A DNA stretch of 64,000 nucleotides from Cellulomonas sp. PhB150 (GTDB lineage: Bacteria > Actinomycetota > Actinomycetes > Actinomycetales > Cellulomonadaceae), in NCBI RefSeq assembly GCF_003755175.1, contig NZ_RKHX01000001.1:434001-498000 (forward strand), in the 5' to 3' direction. Of the stretch, positions 7,968 through 17,061 are shown one piece after another (within the stretch, counting starts at the first letter, position 1; the number at the start of each line of letters is the position of its first letter). The position numbers and the translations under genes were made by a program. The notes beneath the pieces were generated by a model, which had not been told where the DNA came from, searched no databases, and was given only the letters and a program-made list of their open reading frames with translations.

Positions 7968-9833
7968 ATGGGGATCAGCATGCGAGGGCGCGGCAGGGTC
8001 GCCGCGGGCGGCGTGGCCATGGCCACGGCGCTGCTCGCCGGCCTGGCCACACCGGCCATGGCAGGCGGGCACGGACACGGCAACGGGCACGGCAACGGGC
8101 ACGGGCACGGCGCAGCCAGCGACTACCACCTCACGGTCATGGGCACCACGGACCTGCACGGCAGCGCCCTGAACTGGGACTACTTCAAGAACGCGGAGTA
8201 CGACGACAGCGCGCACAACGACGTGGGCCTCGCGAAGATCTCGACCCTCGTCAACCAGGTCCGCGCCGAGAAGGGCGCGCGCAACACGCTGCTCCTCGAC
8301 GCGGGCGACACGATCCAGGGCACGTCGCTGGCGTACTACTACGCCAAGATCCAGCCCATCTCGAGGACCGTCGAGCACCCCATGGCCGCCGCGATGAACG
8401 CGATCGGCTACGACGCCGCCGCGGTCGGCAACCACGAGTTCAACTACGGCATCCCCTACCTGCGCACGTTCGAGAAGCAGCTCGACTTCCCGCTCCTGGC
8501 GGCGAACGCTCTCGACGACGGCACCGGCCGGCCCGCGTTCGAGCCGTACGTCATCAAGACCGTCCGGCCCGCGCACGGCAAGCCGATCAAGGTCGGCATC
8601 CTCGGGCTGACGAACCCCGGCATCGCGATCTGGGACAAGGCCAACGTCGAGGGCAAGCTCAGCTTCGGCGGGCTCGTCGAGCAGGCGAAGAAGTACGTGC
8701 CGAAGATGAAGCGGGCGGGCGCGGACGTCGTGCTGGTCGCCGCCCACTCCGGTGCCGACACGTCCTCGTCGTACGGCGACACCCTCCCGTTCCCCGAGAA
8801 CGCCGCGACGCTCGTCGCGCAGCAGGTGCCGGACATCGACGCGATCCTCGTCGGTCACGCCCACCAGGAGATCGCGAAGCGCGTGGTCACCAACACGACG
8901 ACCGGCAAGCCGGTCGTGCTGTCCGAGCCGCTCAAGTGGGGCGAGCGGCTGACCGTGTTCGACGTCGACCTGAGCTTCGCGCGCGGCCGCTGGTCGGTCG
9001 ACTCGGTCGACTCGAAGGTGCTGAGCTCGAGCACGGTCCCGGAGGACCCGAAGATCGTGAAGCTGCTGGCCACGGACCAGAAGAAGGTCGTGACCTACGT
9101 CAACGGCGTGATCGGCACCTCGACCCAGGCGATGTCGGCGGCGACAGCACGGTACGAGGACACCGCGGCTCTCGACTTCATCAACTACGTGCAGGCCGAG
9201 GCCGTCAAGACCGACCTCACGGGCGCGGACGCAGACCTGCCGGTCCTGTCCATCGCGGCACCGTTCAACAAGGACGCCGCGATCCCCGCCGGTGACGTCT
9301 CCGTGCGCGACATCGCCGGTCTGTACATCTACGACAACACGCTCCTGGGCATCAAGCTCACCGGCGCGCAGGTCAAGGCGTACCTGGAGAAGTCGGCGGA
9401 GTACTTCAAGCCCGTCGCCGGGCCTGGCACGTACCCGGCCAACCAGCTCACCAACGCCGTGACGCCCACCGCACCCAGCGGGACGCCGGACTACAACTAC
9501 GACGTCATGGGCGGGCTCGACGCCCCGCTCACGTATGACGTCGACCTGACCAAGGCCGTCGGCAGCCGGGTGACCGGCCTCGCCTACGGCGGGTCGCCGG
9601 TGACCGACGACCAGGTGTTCGTCGTGGCGATCAACAACTACCGGCAGTCCGGGGGCGGCAACTTCCCCGGCGTCGTCGGCGCGCCCGTCGTCTACAACCG
9701 GCAGGTGGAGATCCGCCAGCTGCTGATCGACTGGGTGACCGCCCACAAGACGGTGGACCCGGCGCTGTTCTCGGCGAGCAACCCGGACTGGCAGCTGACT
9801 GCCGGCGCGACGCCGCTGACCGTCACGCCGTAG
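7968..9833 (+). CDS. Secreted 5'-nucleotidase / 2',3'-cyclic nucleotide phosphodiesterase (UshA/CpdB family)
   Basis: This exported metallophosphatase releases nucleosides and phosphate from extracellular nucleotides. The 621-aa product has a signal peptide ending near PAMA-G. A striking His/Gly/Asn segment (HGHGNGHGNGHGHG) comes next, then the calcineurin-like domain with TTDLHG, DAGDTIQG, GNHEFNYG and VGHAHQEI, which bind two metals. The C-terminal 5'-nucleotidase domain follows, with TDDQVFVVAINNYRQSGGG. GGGAGGA precedes the ATG at 7968. The gene is monocistronic, followed by a strong hairpin. TACCGT at 7910-7915 is a possible -10 box. The His-rich segment may scavenge Zn or Ni for the active site (inference). 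Confidence 0.92.
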   Translation: MGISMRGRGRVAAGGVAMATALLAGLATPAMAGGHGHGNGHGNGHGHGAASDYHLTVMGTTDLHGSALNWDYFKNAEYDDSAHNDVGLAKISTLVNQVRAEKGARNTLLLDAGDTIQGTSLAYYYAKIQPISRTVEHPMAAAMNAIGYDAAAVGNHEFNYGIPYLRTFEKQLDFPLLAANALDDGTGRPAFEPYVIKTVRPAHGKPIKVGILGLTNPGIAIWDKANVEGKLSFGGLVEQAKKYVPKMKRAGADVVLVAAHSGADTSSSYGDTLPFPENAATLVAQQVPDIDAILVGHAHQEIAKRVVTNTTTGKPVVLSEPLKWGERLTVFDVDLSFARGRWSVDSVDSKVLSSSTVPEDPKIVKLLATDQKKVVTYVNGVIGTSTQAMSAATARYEDTAALDFINYVQAEAVKTDLTGADADLPVLSIAAPFNKDAAIPAGDVSVRDIAGLYIYDNTLLGIKLTGAQVKAYLEKSAEYFKPVAGPGTYPANQLTNAVTPTAPSGTPDYNYDVMGGLDAPLTYDVDLTKAVGSRVTGLAYGGSPVTDDQVFVVAINNYRQSGGGNFPGVVGAPVVYNRQVEIRQLLIDWVTAHKTVDPALFSASNPDWQLTAGATPLTVTP

Positions 9834-9839
9834 CCCGAC

Positions 9840-9871
9840 GCGGGTGCGGATGCTGCGGCGTCCGCACCCGC
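9840..9871 (+). terminator. Terminator hairpin after the 5'-nucleotidase gene
   Basis: An 11-bp perfect stem, GCGGGTGCGGA (9840-9850) with TCCGCACCCGC (9861-9871), has a 10-nt loop and begins 7 nt after the stop codon. Confidence 0.75.
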
Positions 9872-9890
9872 GCTCTGCCACCATCAGTCC

Positions 9891-10721
9891 ATGGCAGGCA
9901 TCGGACCCGGGTGGAGCGAGAAGTCCCTCATGGTCGAGGGGCACCGGATCGCCTACCGGGTCAGCTCGACGGTCGCCGACGCCGTGCCGATCGTGCACGT
10001 GCACGGCTTCGCCATCTCGGGCTCGTACCTCATGCCCACCGCGCGGCGGCTGGCCCACCGCGCCACGAACGTCGTGCCGGACCTTCCCGGCTACGGCCGC
10101 AGCGAGCGGCGCGCGGCCACGCTCGGCATCCCCGCGCTCGCGAGCGCGCTGGTCGAGATCCTCGACGCGCTCGAGCTCGAGCGCGTGGTGCTCGTCGGCA
10201 ACTCCATGGGGTGCCCCGTGGTGCTCGAGGTCGCACACATGAGCCCCGACCGCGTCGACCGCGTGGTGCTCGTCTCCCCCGCGGGCGGCGTGCACAACCA
10301 GCCGCTGCGCCGTGCGATCGGGCAGCTCGCCACGGACGGGCTCCGGGAGAGCCCGCGCATGGCGCGCGTCGCGGTGCCGGACTACCTGCGGTTCGGCCCC
10401 GTCAACACGTTCAACCTCTTCAGCGAGCTCACCCGGTTCCCGTCGCTCGAGCGGTTGCTGCACACGCCGGTGCCGGCCCTGGCGGTCATCGGCAGCCGCG
10501 ACCCCTTCATGGCGCCGCCCTACCGGATCCGCGAGGTCGGCCGCCAGGCTCCCGACCACATCACCGTCGCGCTCATCGAGGGCGCCGCCCACGCGATCAA
10601 CTTCAGCCACCCGGGTGAGCTCGCCCACGTCATCGAGTCGTGGTTGGACGGGATCGAGATCGTCGACGACCCGGACGAGCCGGGCTTCACGCGCGTGCTG
10701 CAGCTGCCGCGCGATCCCTAG
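9891..10721 (+). CDS. Alpha/beta-fold hydrolase
   Basis: The product is a 276-aa cytoplasmic hydrolase. The nucleophile elbow is GNSMGC (Ser about 105), the oxyanion region HVHGFAISG (about 37-45), the acid lies in GSRDPFM and the catalytic His in GAAHAINFSHP, so the triad is complete. It resembles C-C bond or ester hydrolases of the MhpC type, but the substrate is unknown. There is no ribosome site; CACCAT lies 6 nt before the ATG, fitting a leaderless start. Its TAG stop shares the four bases CTAG with the stop of the convergent gene on the other strand. Confidence 0.85.
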   Translation: MAGIGPGWSEKSLMVEGHRIAYRVSSTVADAVPIVHVHGFAISGSYLMPTARRLAHRATNVVPDLPGYGRSERRAATLGIPALASALVEILDALELERVVLVGNSMGCPVVLEVAHMSPDRVDRVVLVSPAGGVHNQPLRRAIGQLATDGLRESPRMARVAVPDYLRFGPVNTFNLFSELTRFPSLERLLHTPVPALAVIGSRDPFMAPPYRIREVGRQAPDHITVALIEGAAHAINFSHPGELAHVIESWLDGIEIVDDPDEPGFTRVLQLPRDP

Positions 10722-11383
10722 GAGAGCCGCGCCACGAGCAGGTCCACGAGACGCTCGTCGGCGAGCGGCCGGAAGTGGCCGGGCGTGTCGAGCACGACGT
10801 CCACCGCGCCGGCCAACTCGCTGCCCTCGGGGACGTGCGGGTCCCAGACGCTGTGGGCCGACGTGATCCGCGCGTTGGTGTCGACCTCGGCGGCGAGCGC
10901 CACGATCGTGGCGTTCGTCGGCACGAACGCCCGGACCGCGCCGTCGAGGAACCAGCGGGCGTAGCGCGAACCCGCGAACGGGGTGTTGACGGCGATCATG
11001 TCGGCGATCCGGTCGTCGGGGTCCTCGCGCGACATCGCGAGCTTGCCGATCAGCCCGCCCTTGCTGTGCGCGACCAGCGTCACGTCGCGCAGGTCGTGGG
11101 CGACGAGGTATCGGCCGAGGGCGGCGGCGGCGGCCGGGATGGCCCTGCGGTTCACACCGAGCTCGGGCAGCACGTGCACGCGGGCGCCGCGGTCGTGCAG
11201 GAGCCGCGCCCACGGGAGCAGGAACCGCCACGGCTCGTACACGCCGGGGAGCAGGACGATCGTCGGGCCGGTCCCTGCAGAGAAGTCGTCGGGCCGCGCG
11301 CGCGAGACGACCGCCGCGATCTGCCAGCGGCAGACGAAGGCGTAGTCGAGCACCCGCCACCAGGTGTGCCGCACGAGCCTCAC
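10718..11383 (-). CDS. Lipase-like alpha/beta hydrolase
   Basis: The 221-aa product has an AHSKGGLIG nucleophile elbow of the lipase/acyltransferase type and a C-terminal His in LDTPGHFRPL that could complete the triad. There is no clear export signal, though the N-terminus (WWRVLDYAFVCRWQIAAVV) is hydrophobic. GTG at 11383 overlaps the stop of the upstream DUF1990 gene (GTGA), so the pair is translationally coupled. The open frame extends further upstream but inside the DUF1990 gene. Its stop shares CTAG with the convergent hydrolase. The substrate is unknown. Confidence 0.83.
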   Translation of the reverse strand: MRLVRHTWWRVLDYAFVCRWQIAAVVSRARPDDFSAGTGPTIVLLPGVYEPWRFLLPWARLLHDRGARVHVLPELGVNRRAIPAAAAALGRYLVAHDLRDVTLVAHSKGGLIGKLAMSREDPDDRIADMIAVNTPFAGSRYARWFLDGAVRAFVPTNATIVALAAEVDTNARITSAHSVWDPHVPEGSELAGAVDVVLDTPGHFRPLADERLVDLLVARLS

Positions 11384-11904
11384 AGCGCACGCGCCGCGGC
11401 CAGGTAGCGATGCGTGACGAACCGCTGAGCGGCGTCCGCGAACGCCGGGACCACGCGCGCCACGGCGAGCGACGGCCGGCTGACGGCCTCGACGACGAAG
11501 AGCAGGCCGCCTGGCGTCGCCAGGAACCTGAAGCTCTCGATGCCGTGCTCCGGGTGGCCCGGCAGGGTCGCGTACGTGAACCCGACCTCGTCGGGCCCGT
11601 CGACGACCGCGAGGACCCGGCACGGCGCCGCCCAGGCGAGCGGGCCGAGCGGCACGCCGACGACGACCGTCTCCCCCGCGCGCGCCGGGCCGGCCGCCAC
11701 CACGCGCAGGCCGGCCGCCCGGTGCAGCGACCAGCCGAGCAGCGCGGCGCCGGCGTCGGCGAGCGGGACGCCCGCGACCTCGGTCGACACCGAGAACCGT
11801 CCGTAGCCGGCCGGCGGGTCCGCGAACAACGACGCCGGCGGGACCGGGCCGGACGCACGCGCCCGCTCGAGCGCGCGCGCCCGCGTCCGTGGCGACATCA
11901 GCAC
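11380..11904 (-). CDS. DUF1990 family protein
   Basis: This is a 174-aa soluble protein of the DUF1990 family (SRPBCC-like fold), with the family motif FTYATLPGHPEHGIESF around residues 110-126. Members are common in actinobacteria and have no assigned reaction. It begins with alternative starts GTG 11904 and ATG 11898; a weak AAGGG lies upstream. It overlaps the downstream lipase-like gene by 4 bp, so a joint role in lipid or ester metabolism is possible but unproven. Confidence 0.8.
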   Translation of the reverse strand: MLMSPRTRARALERARASGPVPPASLFADPPAGYGRFSVSTEVAGVPLADAGAALLGWSLHRAAGLRVVAAGPARAGETVVVGVPLGPLAWAAPCRVLAVVDGPDEVGFTYATLPGHPEHGIESFRFLATPGGLLFVVEAVSRPSLAVARVVPAFADAAQRFVTHRYLAAARAL

Positions 11905-11956
11905 GCGTGCACCCTTCGACTCGCCGACGCTCGACGGTGCGAGTCTGGCAGACCGG

Positions 11957-13099
11957 TCAGGCGCCCGGCCGCAGCAGCACCTTGGTCCAGCCGTTGTCCC
12001 GGTCGTCGAAGTGCTTGTACCCGTCGGCCGCCTCGTCGAGACCGATCTCGTGCGACACGATGAACGACGGGGTGGCCCGGCCCGCGACGATCAGGTCGCG
12101 CAGCTGGCGGTTGTACCGCTTGACCGGGGCCTGCCCCGTGCCCATGTGCTGGCCCTTGGTGAAGAAGGTGCCGTAGTCGAAACCGACTCGGCCCTCCTTC
12201 GCGTCCTCGGTCGCGGCCCCCGGGTCCTCGGGCATGTAGACGCCGACGACGCCGATCCCGCCCGTCGTCCGCACGACCTTGACGAGGTTGTCGAGGACGA
12301 GCTCAGGGTGCTCCTCGCCGGACGGGTCGTGCGCCTGGTAGCCGACCGCCTCGACGCCGCAGTCGGTGCCCCGGCCGTTCGTCGCGTCCAGGATCTGCTC
12401 GACCGGGTCGCCCGCCGAGAAGTCGACCGCGGTGGCACCGATCGTCGTCGCGAGGGCCAGGCGGTCCGCCTCCTTGTCGACGACGAACACCCGGGCCGCA
12501 CCGCGGATCATCGCGCTGTGCGCGGCCATGAGACCGACCGGCCCGGCGCCGAACACGACGACGTCGTCCCCCGGCTGCTGCCCGGCGAGCACGGTGCCGT
12601 GCCAGCCGGTCGGGAAGATGTCGCTGAGCATCGTGAAGTCGTTCTCGTGCTCCGAGCCCTCCGGCAGCTCCAGCAGGTTCACGTCCGCGAACGGCACCCG
12701 CAGGTACTCCGCCTGCCCGCCGGGGAACGGGCCCATGTTCGCGTAGCCGTAGGCGGCGCCGTCGACGCCCTCGGTCGGGTTGAGGCTCGTGCAGAACGAG
12801 GTCCAGCCCTGCGAGCAGTTGCGGCACGTGCCGCACGAGATGTTGAACGGGACGCTGACCCGGTCGCCGACCTTGATCCGGGTGACGGCACCGCCGACGG
12901 CCTCGACGACCCCCATGTTCTCGTGGCCGAAGACGGTGCCCTCCTCGACGCTGGTCCGGCCCTCGTACATGTGCAGGTCCGAGCCGCAGATGTTGGTGGT
13001 GGTGATGCGGACGACCGCATCGGTGGGCTGCTCGATCGTCGGGTCGGGGACCTCGGTGACCTCGACGTCGAACGGGCCGCGGTAGACGACTGCGCGCAT
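11957..13099 (-). CDS. Zinc-dependent alcohol dehydrogenase, formaldehyde-dehydrogenase-like
   Basis: The 380-aa product belongs to the medium-chain dehydrogenase family close to glutathione-independent formaldehyde dehydrogenase (FdhA type). The catalytic Zn site is in NICGSDLHMYEG and GHENMGVVEAVG, and the structural Zn site is CGTCRNCSQGWTSFC. The Rossmann segment VVFGAGPVGLMAAHSA binds NAD. GAGAGGGAG before the ATG at 13099 fixes the start; the open frame upstream has no good site. It probably oxidises formaldehyde or another small aldehyde or alcohol. It is monocistronic, divergent from the epimerase gene. Confidence 0.9.
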   Translation of the reverse strand: MRAVVYRGPFDVEVTEVPDPTIEQPTDAVVRITTTNICGSDLHMYEGRTSVEEGTVFGHENMGVVEAVGGAVTRIKVGDRVSVPFNISCGTCRNCSQGWTSFCTSLNPTEGVDGAAYGYANMGPFPGGQAEYLRVPFADVNLLELPEGSEHENDFTMLSDIFPTGWHGTVLAGQQPGDDVVVFGAGPVGLMAAHSAMIRGAARVFVVDKEADRLALATTIGATAVDFSAGDPVEQILDATNGRGTDCGVEAVGYQAHDPSGEEHPELVLDNLVKVVRTTGGIGVVGVYMPEDPGAATEDAKEGRVGFDYGTFFTKGQHMGTGQAPVKRYNRQLRDLIVAGRATPSFIVSHEIGLDEAADGYKHFDDRDNGWTKVLLRPGA

Positions 13100-13281
13100 G
13101 GGGATGCTCCCTCTCCAGGAGTGGGTCGCCGGCGAGGCCGGCGCGACTGCCGGGGCGGCTTCCTCACCTCGACGCCCGCCCATGGTGTGCAGACCGCCCG
13201 CGAACCGCATCTCGAGGTGCCGTCGGCGCGCAACACGGGCACGGTGGGACCAGTCCGGATCGCACACCACCTGGAGGCAGC

Positions 13282-14316
13282 ATGCACGTCGTGGTCATCG
13301 GTGCGAGCGGCAACGTCGGTACCGCGCTCCTGCGCAGGTTCCGGGACGACGAGACCATCACGGCCGTGACCGCGATCGCCCGCCGCATCCCGACGAGCAC
13401 CCCGCCGGCCCCGTACGACGCCGCCCGGTGGGTGGCGTGCGACGTCGCGTCCGACGAGCCCGACGAGGTCGTCGTCGCCCGCCTCGCGTCGGCGGTCGCC
13501 GGCGCGGACGCCGTCGTGCATCTCGCCTGGGCGATCCAGCCCAGCCACGACCGCCGGTACCTCGCGCGGGTCAACGTGGACGGGACGCGTCGCGTCGTCG
13601 AGGCCGTCGCGCGTGCGGGCGTCCCGCACCTGGTGGTCGCCTCGTCGGTCGGGGCCTACTCCCCCGCGCCCGACGACGTGCCGCGGCCGGAGGGATGGGC
13701 GACCGACGGGGTGCCGAGCTCGTCGTACAGCGCCGACAAGGCCGCGGTCGAGCGTCTGCTCGACGAGGCCGAGGGTGCCCATCCGCACCTGGTCATCGCA
13801 CGGGTCCGCCCGGCGCTGGTCTTCCAGCGCCGGGCCGGCAGCGAGATCGCGCGCCTGTTCCTCGGCCCGCTCGTCCCCCGCTCCGCACTGGGTGGTCGGC
13901 TGCCGGTCCTGCCGTGGCCGCGTGGGTTGCGCCTCCAGGCCGTGCACGGCGACGACGTGGCCGACGCCTACCGCGAGGTCGTCGTGCGCCAGGCCCGGGG
14001 CGCGTTCAACGTGGCGTCGCCCGAGGTCCTCGGACCGCAGGACCTCGCGGACCTGCTCTCCGGCGGCCGGTACCGCGAGGCCTCGCCGGCGCTGCTGAGG
14101 GCTGCCGTGACCACGGCCTGGCACGCGCGGGCGGTCGCCGCGGGACCGGGCTGGCTCGACATGGCCATGGCCGCACCCCTGCTCGACACCACGCGCGCCG
14201 AGCGCGAGCTCGACTTCCGGCCGCGGTGGACGGCGCAGGCCGCCGTGCAGGACGTCCTCGCGGGGATCGCGAGTCGGTCCGGCACGGCGAGCCCGCCCCT
14301 GAAGCCCGGGCGCTAG
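13282..14316 (+). CDS. NAD(P)-dependent epimerase/reductase (extended SDR)
   Basis: The 344-aa product starts with a dinucleotide-binding motif, VIGASGNVGTALL (about 5-17). The Ser/Tyr/Lys active site is in VASSVGAYSP and SSYSADKAAVERL (YxxxK). Family members act as sugar-nucleotide epimerases or reductases of small carbonyls; the substrate cannot be told. GGAGG before the ATG sets the start. Its stop and that of the convergent Mn-catalase gene share CTAG (14313-14316). Confidence 0.85.
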   Translation: MHVVVIGASGNVGTALLRRFRDDETITAVTAIARRIPTSTPPAPYDAARWVACDVASDEPDEVVVARLASAVAGADAVVHLAWAIQPSHDRRYLARVNVDGTRRVVEAVARAGVPHLVVASSVGAYSPAPDDVPRPEGWATDGVPSSSYSADKAAVERLLDEAEGAHPHLVIARVRPALVFQRRAGSEIARLFLGPLVPRSALGGRLPVLPWPRGLRLQAVHGDDVADAYREVVVRQARGAFNVASPEVLGPQDLADLLSGGRYREASPALLRAAVTTAWHARAVAAGPGWLDMAMAAPLLDTTRAERELDFRPRWTAQAAVQDVLAGIASRSGTASPPLKPGR

Positions 14317-15302
14317 CGCTTGGCCGGCGCCGCCTTCTTCGGCGGGTCCGTCGGCGCGACGGGCCCGTAGACCGGCTGGACCTCGGCCATCTCGAGGTCG
14401 GCCGTGGCCTGGATCAGGGCGAGCAGACCCTCGTCCAGGCCGGGGCTGAACTCCTCGAACCGCTCGTCGGCGATCGTCGACGGCACGCCCTCGGGCGCCT
14501 GCTCGCTCGCGTCCAGGGTGGTGCCGTCCTGCGACGGGGACATGCCCTGGAAGATCTTCCCGGCCTCCGAGGAGGCGGTCAGGTCGAACGAGTACTGCTT
14601 GCTCTGCAGGCCCAGGTCCACCAGCTTCTTCACCTCGGGGAACCGCTCCGCGTTCGTCTTCGGGATCGGGAGCACCTTGCCCCAGTCCACCCCGAGGGTC
14701 TCGAGCGCCTTGGCGTAGGCGTTCTCGTGCGCCTGGTCCCGGACGATGAGGTAGGCGATCGTCGACCGGGCGGTCTTGTTCTCGGTCATCTCGTAGATCC
14801 GGCACTTCTGCAGCCGGCCGGTGGACTCGAGCATGAGGTTGTAGAGCAGGTCGAGAACGAGGTTGCCCGAGTTGTAGACGTACGAGCCGCTCCACGGGTT
14901 GCCCGCCGAGTCGACCGGCAGGGCACCCTGCGAGGCCACCAGCCAGTGGTGGATGTTGCCCTCGTCGAGCGCGAGGCGCAGCGGGATGTCGCCGCCGGCA
15001 CCAGGCTTGTCCAACGGGTCCGTCTTCGTGCCGTTGTAGCGCGGCGAGCCGTCGAGCAGCCGGGCGATCGTCGTCCCGATGAGCTCGACGTGGCTGATCT
15101 CCTCGGTGCCGATGCCCTGGAGCAGGTCGCGGTACGGCTTGGCGGCCGGACCCCGGAAGTTGATGCTCTGGAAGAGGTACTGCATCATCGTCCGCATCTC
15201 GCCGAACTGCCCGCCCAGGCCCTCCTGGAGCGCGTTGGCTGCTGCGGGATCGGGCTCGTCGGCGGCGATGTCGTGGATGAGGCGCTGCACGTGCAGGTAC
15301 AT
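14313..15302 (-). CDS. Manganese catalase
   Basis: This is a di-manganese enzyme of 329 aa that breaks down H2O2. The ferritin-like bundle shows the expected metal-ligand helices: GEMRTMMQYLFQS, TEEISHVELIG and RDQAHENAYAKALE. The region NGTKTDPLDKPGAGGDIPLRLALDEGNIHHWLVASQ is typical of bacterial Mn-catalases in sequence and position. A Lys/Pro-rich C-terminus may be a flexible tail. It lies between an epimerase (convergent, shared CTAG) and an SDR gene on the same strand, and often occurs with such SDRs in stress islands. Confidence 0.93.
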   Translation of the reverse strand: MYLHVQRLIHDIAADEPDPAAANALQEGLGGQFGEMRTMMQYLFQSINFRGPAAKPYRDLLQGIGTEEISHVELIGTTIARLLDGSPRYNGTKTDPLDKPGAGGDIPLRLALDEGNIHHWLVASQGALPVDSAGNPWSGSYVYNSGNLVLDLLYNLMLESTGRLQKCRIYEMTENKTARSTIAYLIVRDQAHENAYAKALETLGVDWGKVLPIPKTNAERFPEVKKLVDLGLQSKQYSFDLTASSEAGKIFQGMSPSQDGTTLDASEQAPEGVPSTIADERFEEFSPGLDEGLLALIQATADLEMAEVQPVYGPVAPTDPPKKAAPAKR

Positions 15303-15432
15303 GGTCGATCCCTCGGCGAGGTCGCCCGGCCCGGAGGGCGTTTCCTGCCACGGACCGCGTGCGCCACCCGGCGACCGGGGACGGCACTGCTCGGACGCTA
15401 GGCCCGCGTCACCCTCACCGCGACCCGAGACG

Positions 15433-16293
15433 TCAGAAGACCGGCTTGCCGCCCGTGACGCCGAGGACCGTCGCCGAGACGTACGACGCCGTGACGTTCG
15501 AGGCGAGGAAGACGAAGGCGGGTGCCACCTCGGCGGGCTGGCCGGCGCGGCCGATCGGGGTGTCCGTCCCGAACGACTCGATCTTCTCCGACGCCTGCGT
15601 GGCCGGCTGCAGAGGCGTCCAGATCGGTCCCGGCGCGACGGCGTTCACGCGGATCCGTCGCGGCCCGAGCTCGGAGGCGAGGTTGACCGTGAAGTTGTTG
15701 ATCGCCGCCTTCGTCGCGGCGTAGTCGAGCAGCGACTCCGACGGCTGGTAGGCCTGGATCGAGGAGTTGTTGATGATCGAGCCACCGTCGGGCAGGTACT
15801 CCAGGGCGGTCTGCGTCACCCAGAACAGCGCGTAGAGGTTCGTCGTGAACGTGCGGTCGAGGTCCTCGGAGGTGACGTCGGCGAACGACTGGCGGCGGGC
15901 CATCTGGTAACCCGCGTTGTTGACGAGGACGTCGAGGCCGTCCAGCTGCTCTGCCGCGGACCGCACGGCCGACCGGGCGTCGATCTCGACGCGCAGGTCG
16001 GTCGGGATCAGGATGCACCGTCGCCCCGCCTTCGCGACCCACTCGGCGGTGTCCCGCGCGTCCGCCTGCTCCTCGGGCAGGTACACGATGGCGACGTCGG
16101 CCCCCTCCCGAGCGAATGCGATCGCCACCGCGCGGCCGATCCCGGAGTCACCGCCGGTGATGAGCGCGCGCTTGCCATGGAGCTTGCCCGAGCCGACGTA
16201 GCTCTCCTCGCCGTGGTCCGGACGCGGCGTCATCGGATCAGTCAGGCCGGGGGGCTGCTGCTGCTGGGCGGGGAATCCGGCGTCGTCGGTCAT
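15433..16293 (-). CDS. SDR-family oxidoreductase (YhdF/YghA-like)
   Basis: The 286-aa product has an N-terminal extension rich in Gln/Pro (QQQQPPGLTDPM), then a classical SDR: ITGGDSGIGRAVA for NAD(P), NNAG, and YAATKAA for Tyr/Lys. The extension plus GGDSGIG is characteristic of the YhdF/YghA group, usually annotated as glucose- or aldehyde-reducing stress dehydrogenases. It lies 130 bp downstream of the Mn-catalase start on the same strand, so it is transcribed before the catalase and may be coexpressed in oxidative or general stress. Confidence 0.88.
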   Translation of the reverse strand: MTDDAGFPAQQQQPPGLTDPMTPRPDHGEESYVGSGKLHGKRALITGGDSGIGRAVAIAFAREGADVAIVYLPEEQADARDTAEWVAKAGRRCILIPTDLRVEIDARSAVRSAAEQLDGLDVLVNNAGYQMARRQSFADVTSEDLDRTFTTNLYALFWVTQTALEYLPDGGSIINNSSIQAYQPSESLLDYAATKAAINNFTVNLASELGPRRIRVNAVAPGPIWTPLQPATQASEKIESFGTDTPIGRAGQPAEVAPAFVFLASNVTASYVSATVLGVTGGKPVF

Positions 16294-16368
16294 GGTGCCT
16301 CCGTGCTGATGGGTGCTCGCGGTGGCTTCGACGGTCGCACCGGCTCGACCGGTGCGCCACCCGAGTTC

Positions 16369-17061
16369 TCAGCGGGGAAACGCCAGCCGGAGGTAGCTCG
16401 CGTAGCCGCCCGGCGTCCTGCCGGTCGTGCGTCCGGACGTCAGCACGTCCGCCTCGTCCGACGCCTCGAGGACGACGAGCGGGTCGGCGCGCAGCCGAGC
16501 GACGAGGTCGACGTCCTCGTGCTCGGCGAGGGGCGCGAAGCCGCCGGCCCGTGCGTACGCGTCGGCCCGGACACCCAGGTTGGCGCCGTGCACGTGGCCG
16601 TTCGGACGGCCCGGGACGCGCGTCGCGCGCCAGGCGGCGAGCTGCGCGGACGTGAGGTCGCGCGGGTCGGGCCGGACCGTGCCGAGGACGACGTCCGCAC
16701 CTGCGTCGGCCAGCTCGCGCTGCACGCGCAGCCAGTTCTCCGGGACCACGGAGTCGGCGTCGGTCGACGCGATCCACACCTCGGCCGGGTCGTCGTCCCC
16801 GAGCACGAGACCCGCGACGACGCCCGCCGCACGGGCCGCCCCCACCGCACGCGCCGCGAGCACCACCTCGAGGGCGTCGAACCGCCGGACGATCCCCGAC
16901 GAGCCGTCGTGGCAGTCGTCGAGCGCGACGACGACGTCGACCGGTGCACCGGCCTGCGGCCGGGCGCGCTCGATCGAGGCGAGGCAGTGCGTGAGCAGCT
17001 CCTCCTCGTCGTGAGCGGGCACGACGACGACGATGCGGGCGATCGCCGGCCGATCACTCAT
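16369..17061 (-). CDS. Family 2 glycosyltransferase
   Basis: The 230-aa GT-A enzyme shows VVVPAHDEEELL at the N-terminus, ALDDCHDGS, and STDADSVVPENWL carrying the metal-binding DxD; an EHEDVDLVARL segment supplies the likely base. It has no membrane segment. ATG 17061 overlaps the stop of the PIG-L/methyltransferase gene by 4 bp (ATGA), so it is the last gene of a three-gene operon. The donor sugar and acceptor are unknown. With the neighbours it suggests assembly and modification of an amino-sugar-containing small molecule (inference). Confidence 0.87.
   Translation of the reverse strand: MSDRPAIARIVVVVPAHDEEELLTHCLASIERARPQAGAPVDVVVALDDCHDGSSGIVRRFDALEVVLAARAVGAARAAGVVAGLVLGDDDPAEVWIASTDADSVVPENWLRVQRELADAGADVVLGTVRPDPRDLTSAQLAAWRATRVPGRPNGHVHGANLGVRADAYARAGGFAPLAEHEDVDLVARLRADPLVVLEASDEADVLTSGRTTGRTPGGYASYLRLAFPR

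Noticed and set aside
7950..11858. A 1302-codon open frame on the minus strand and many other long antisense frames
   Set aside because: They run opposite to genes with clear domains. They arise because stop codons are rare in GC-rich DNA; their translations are Arg/Pro/Gly-rich with no domain.
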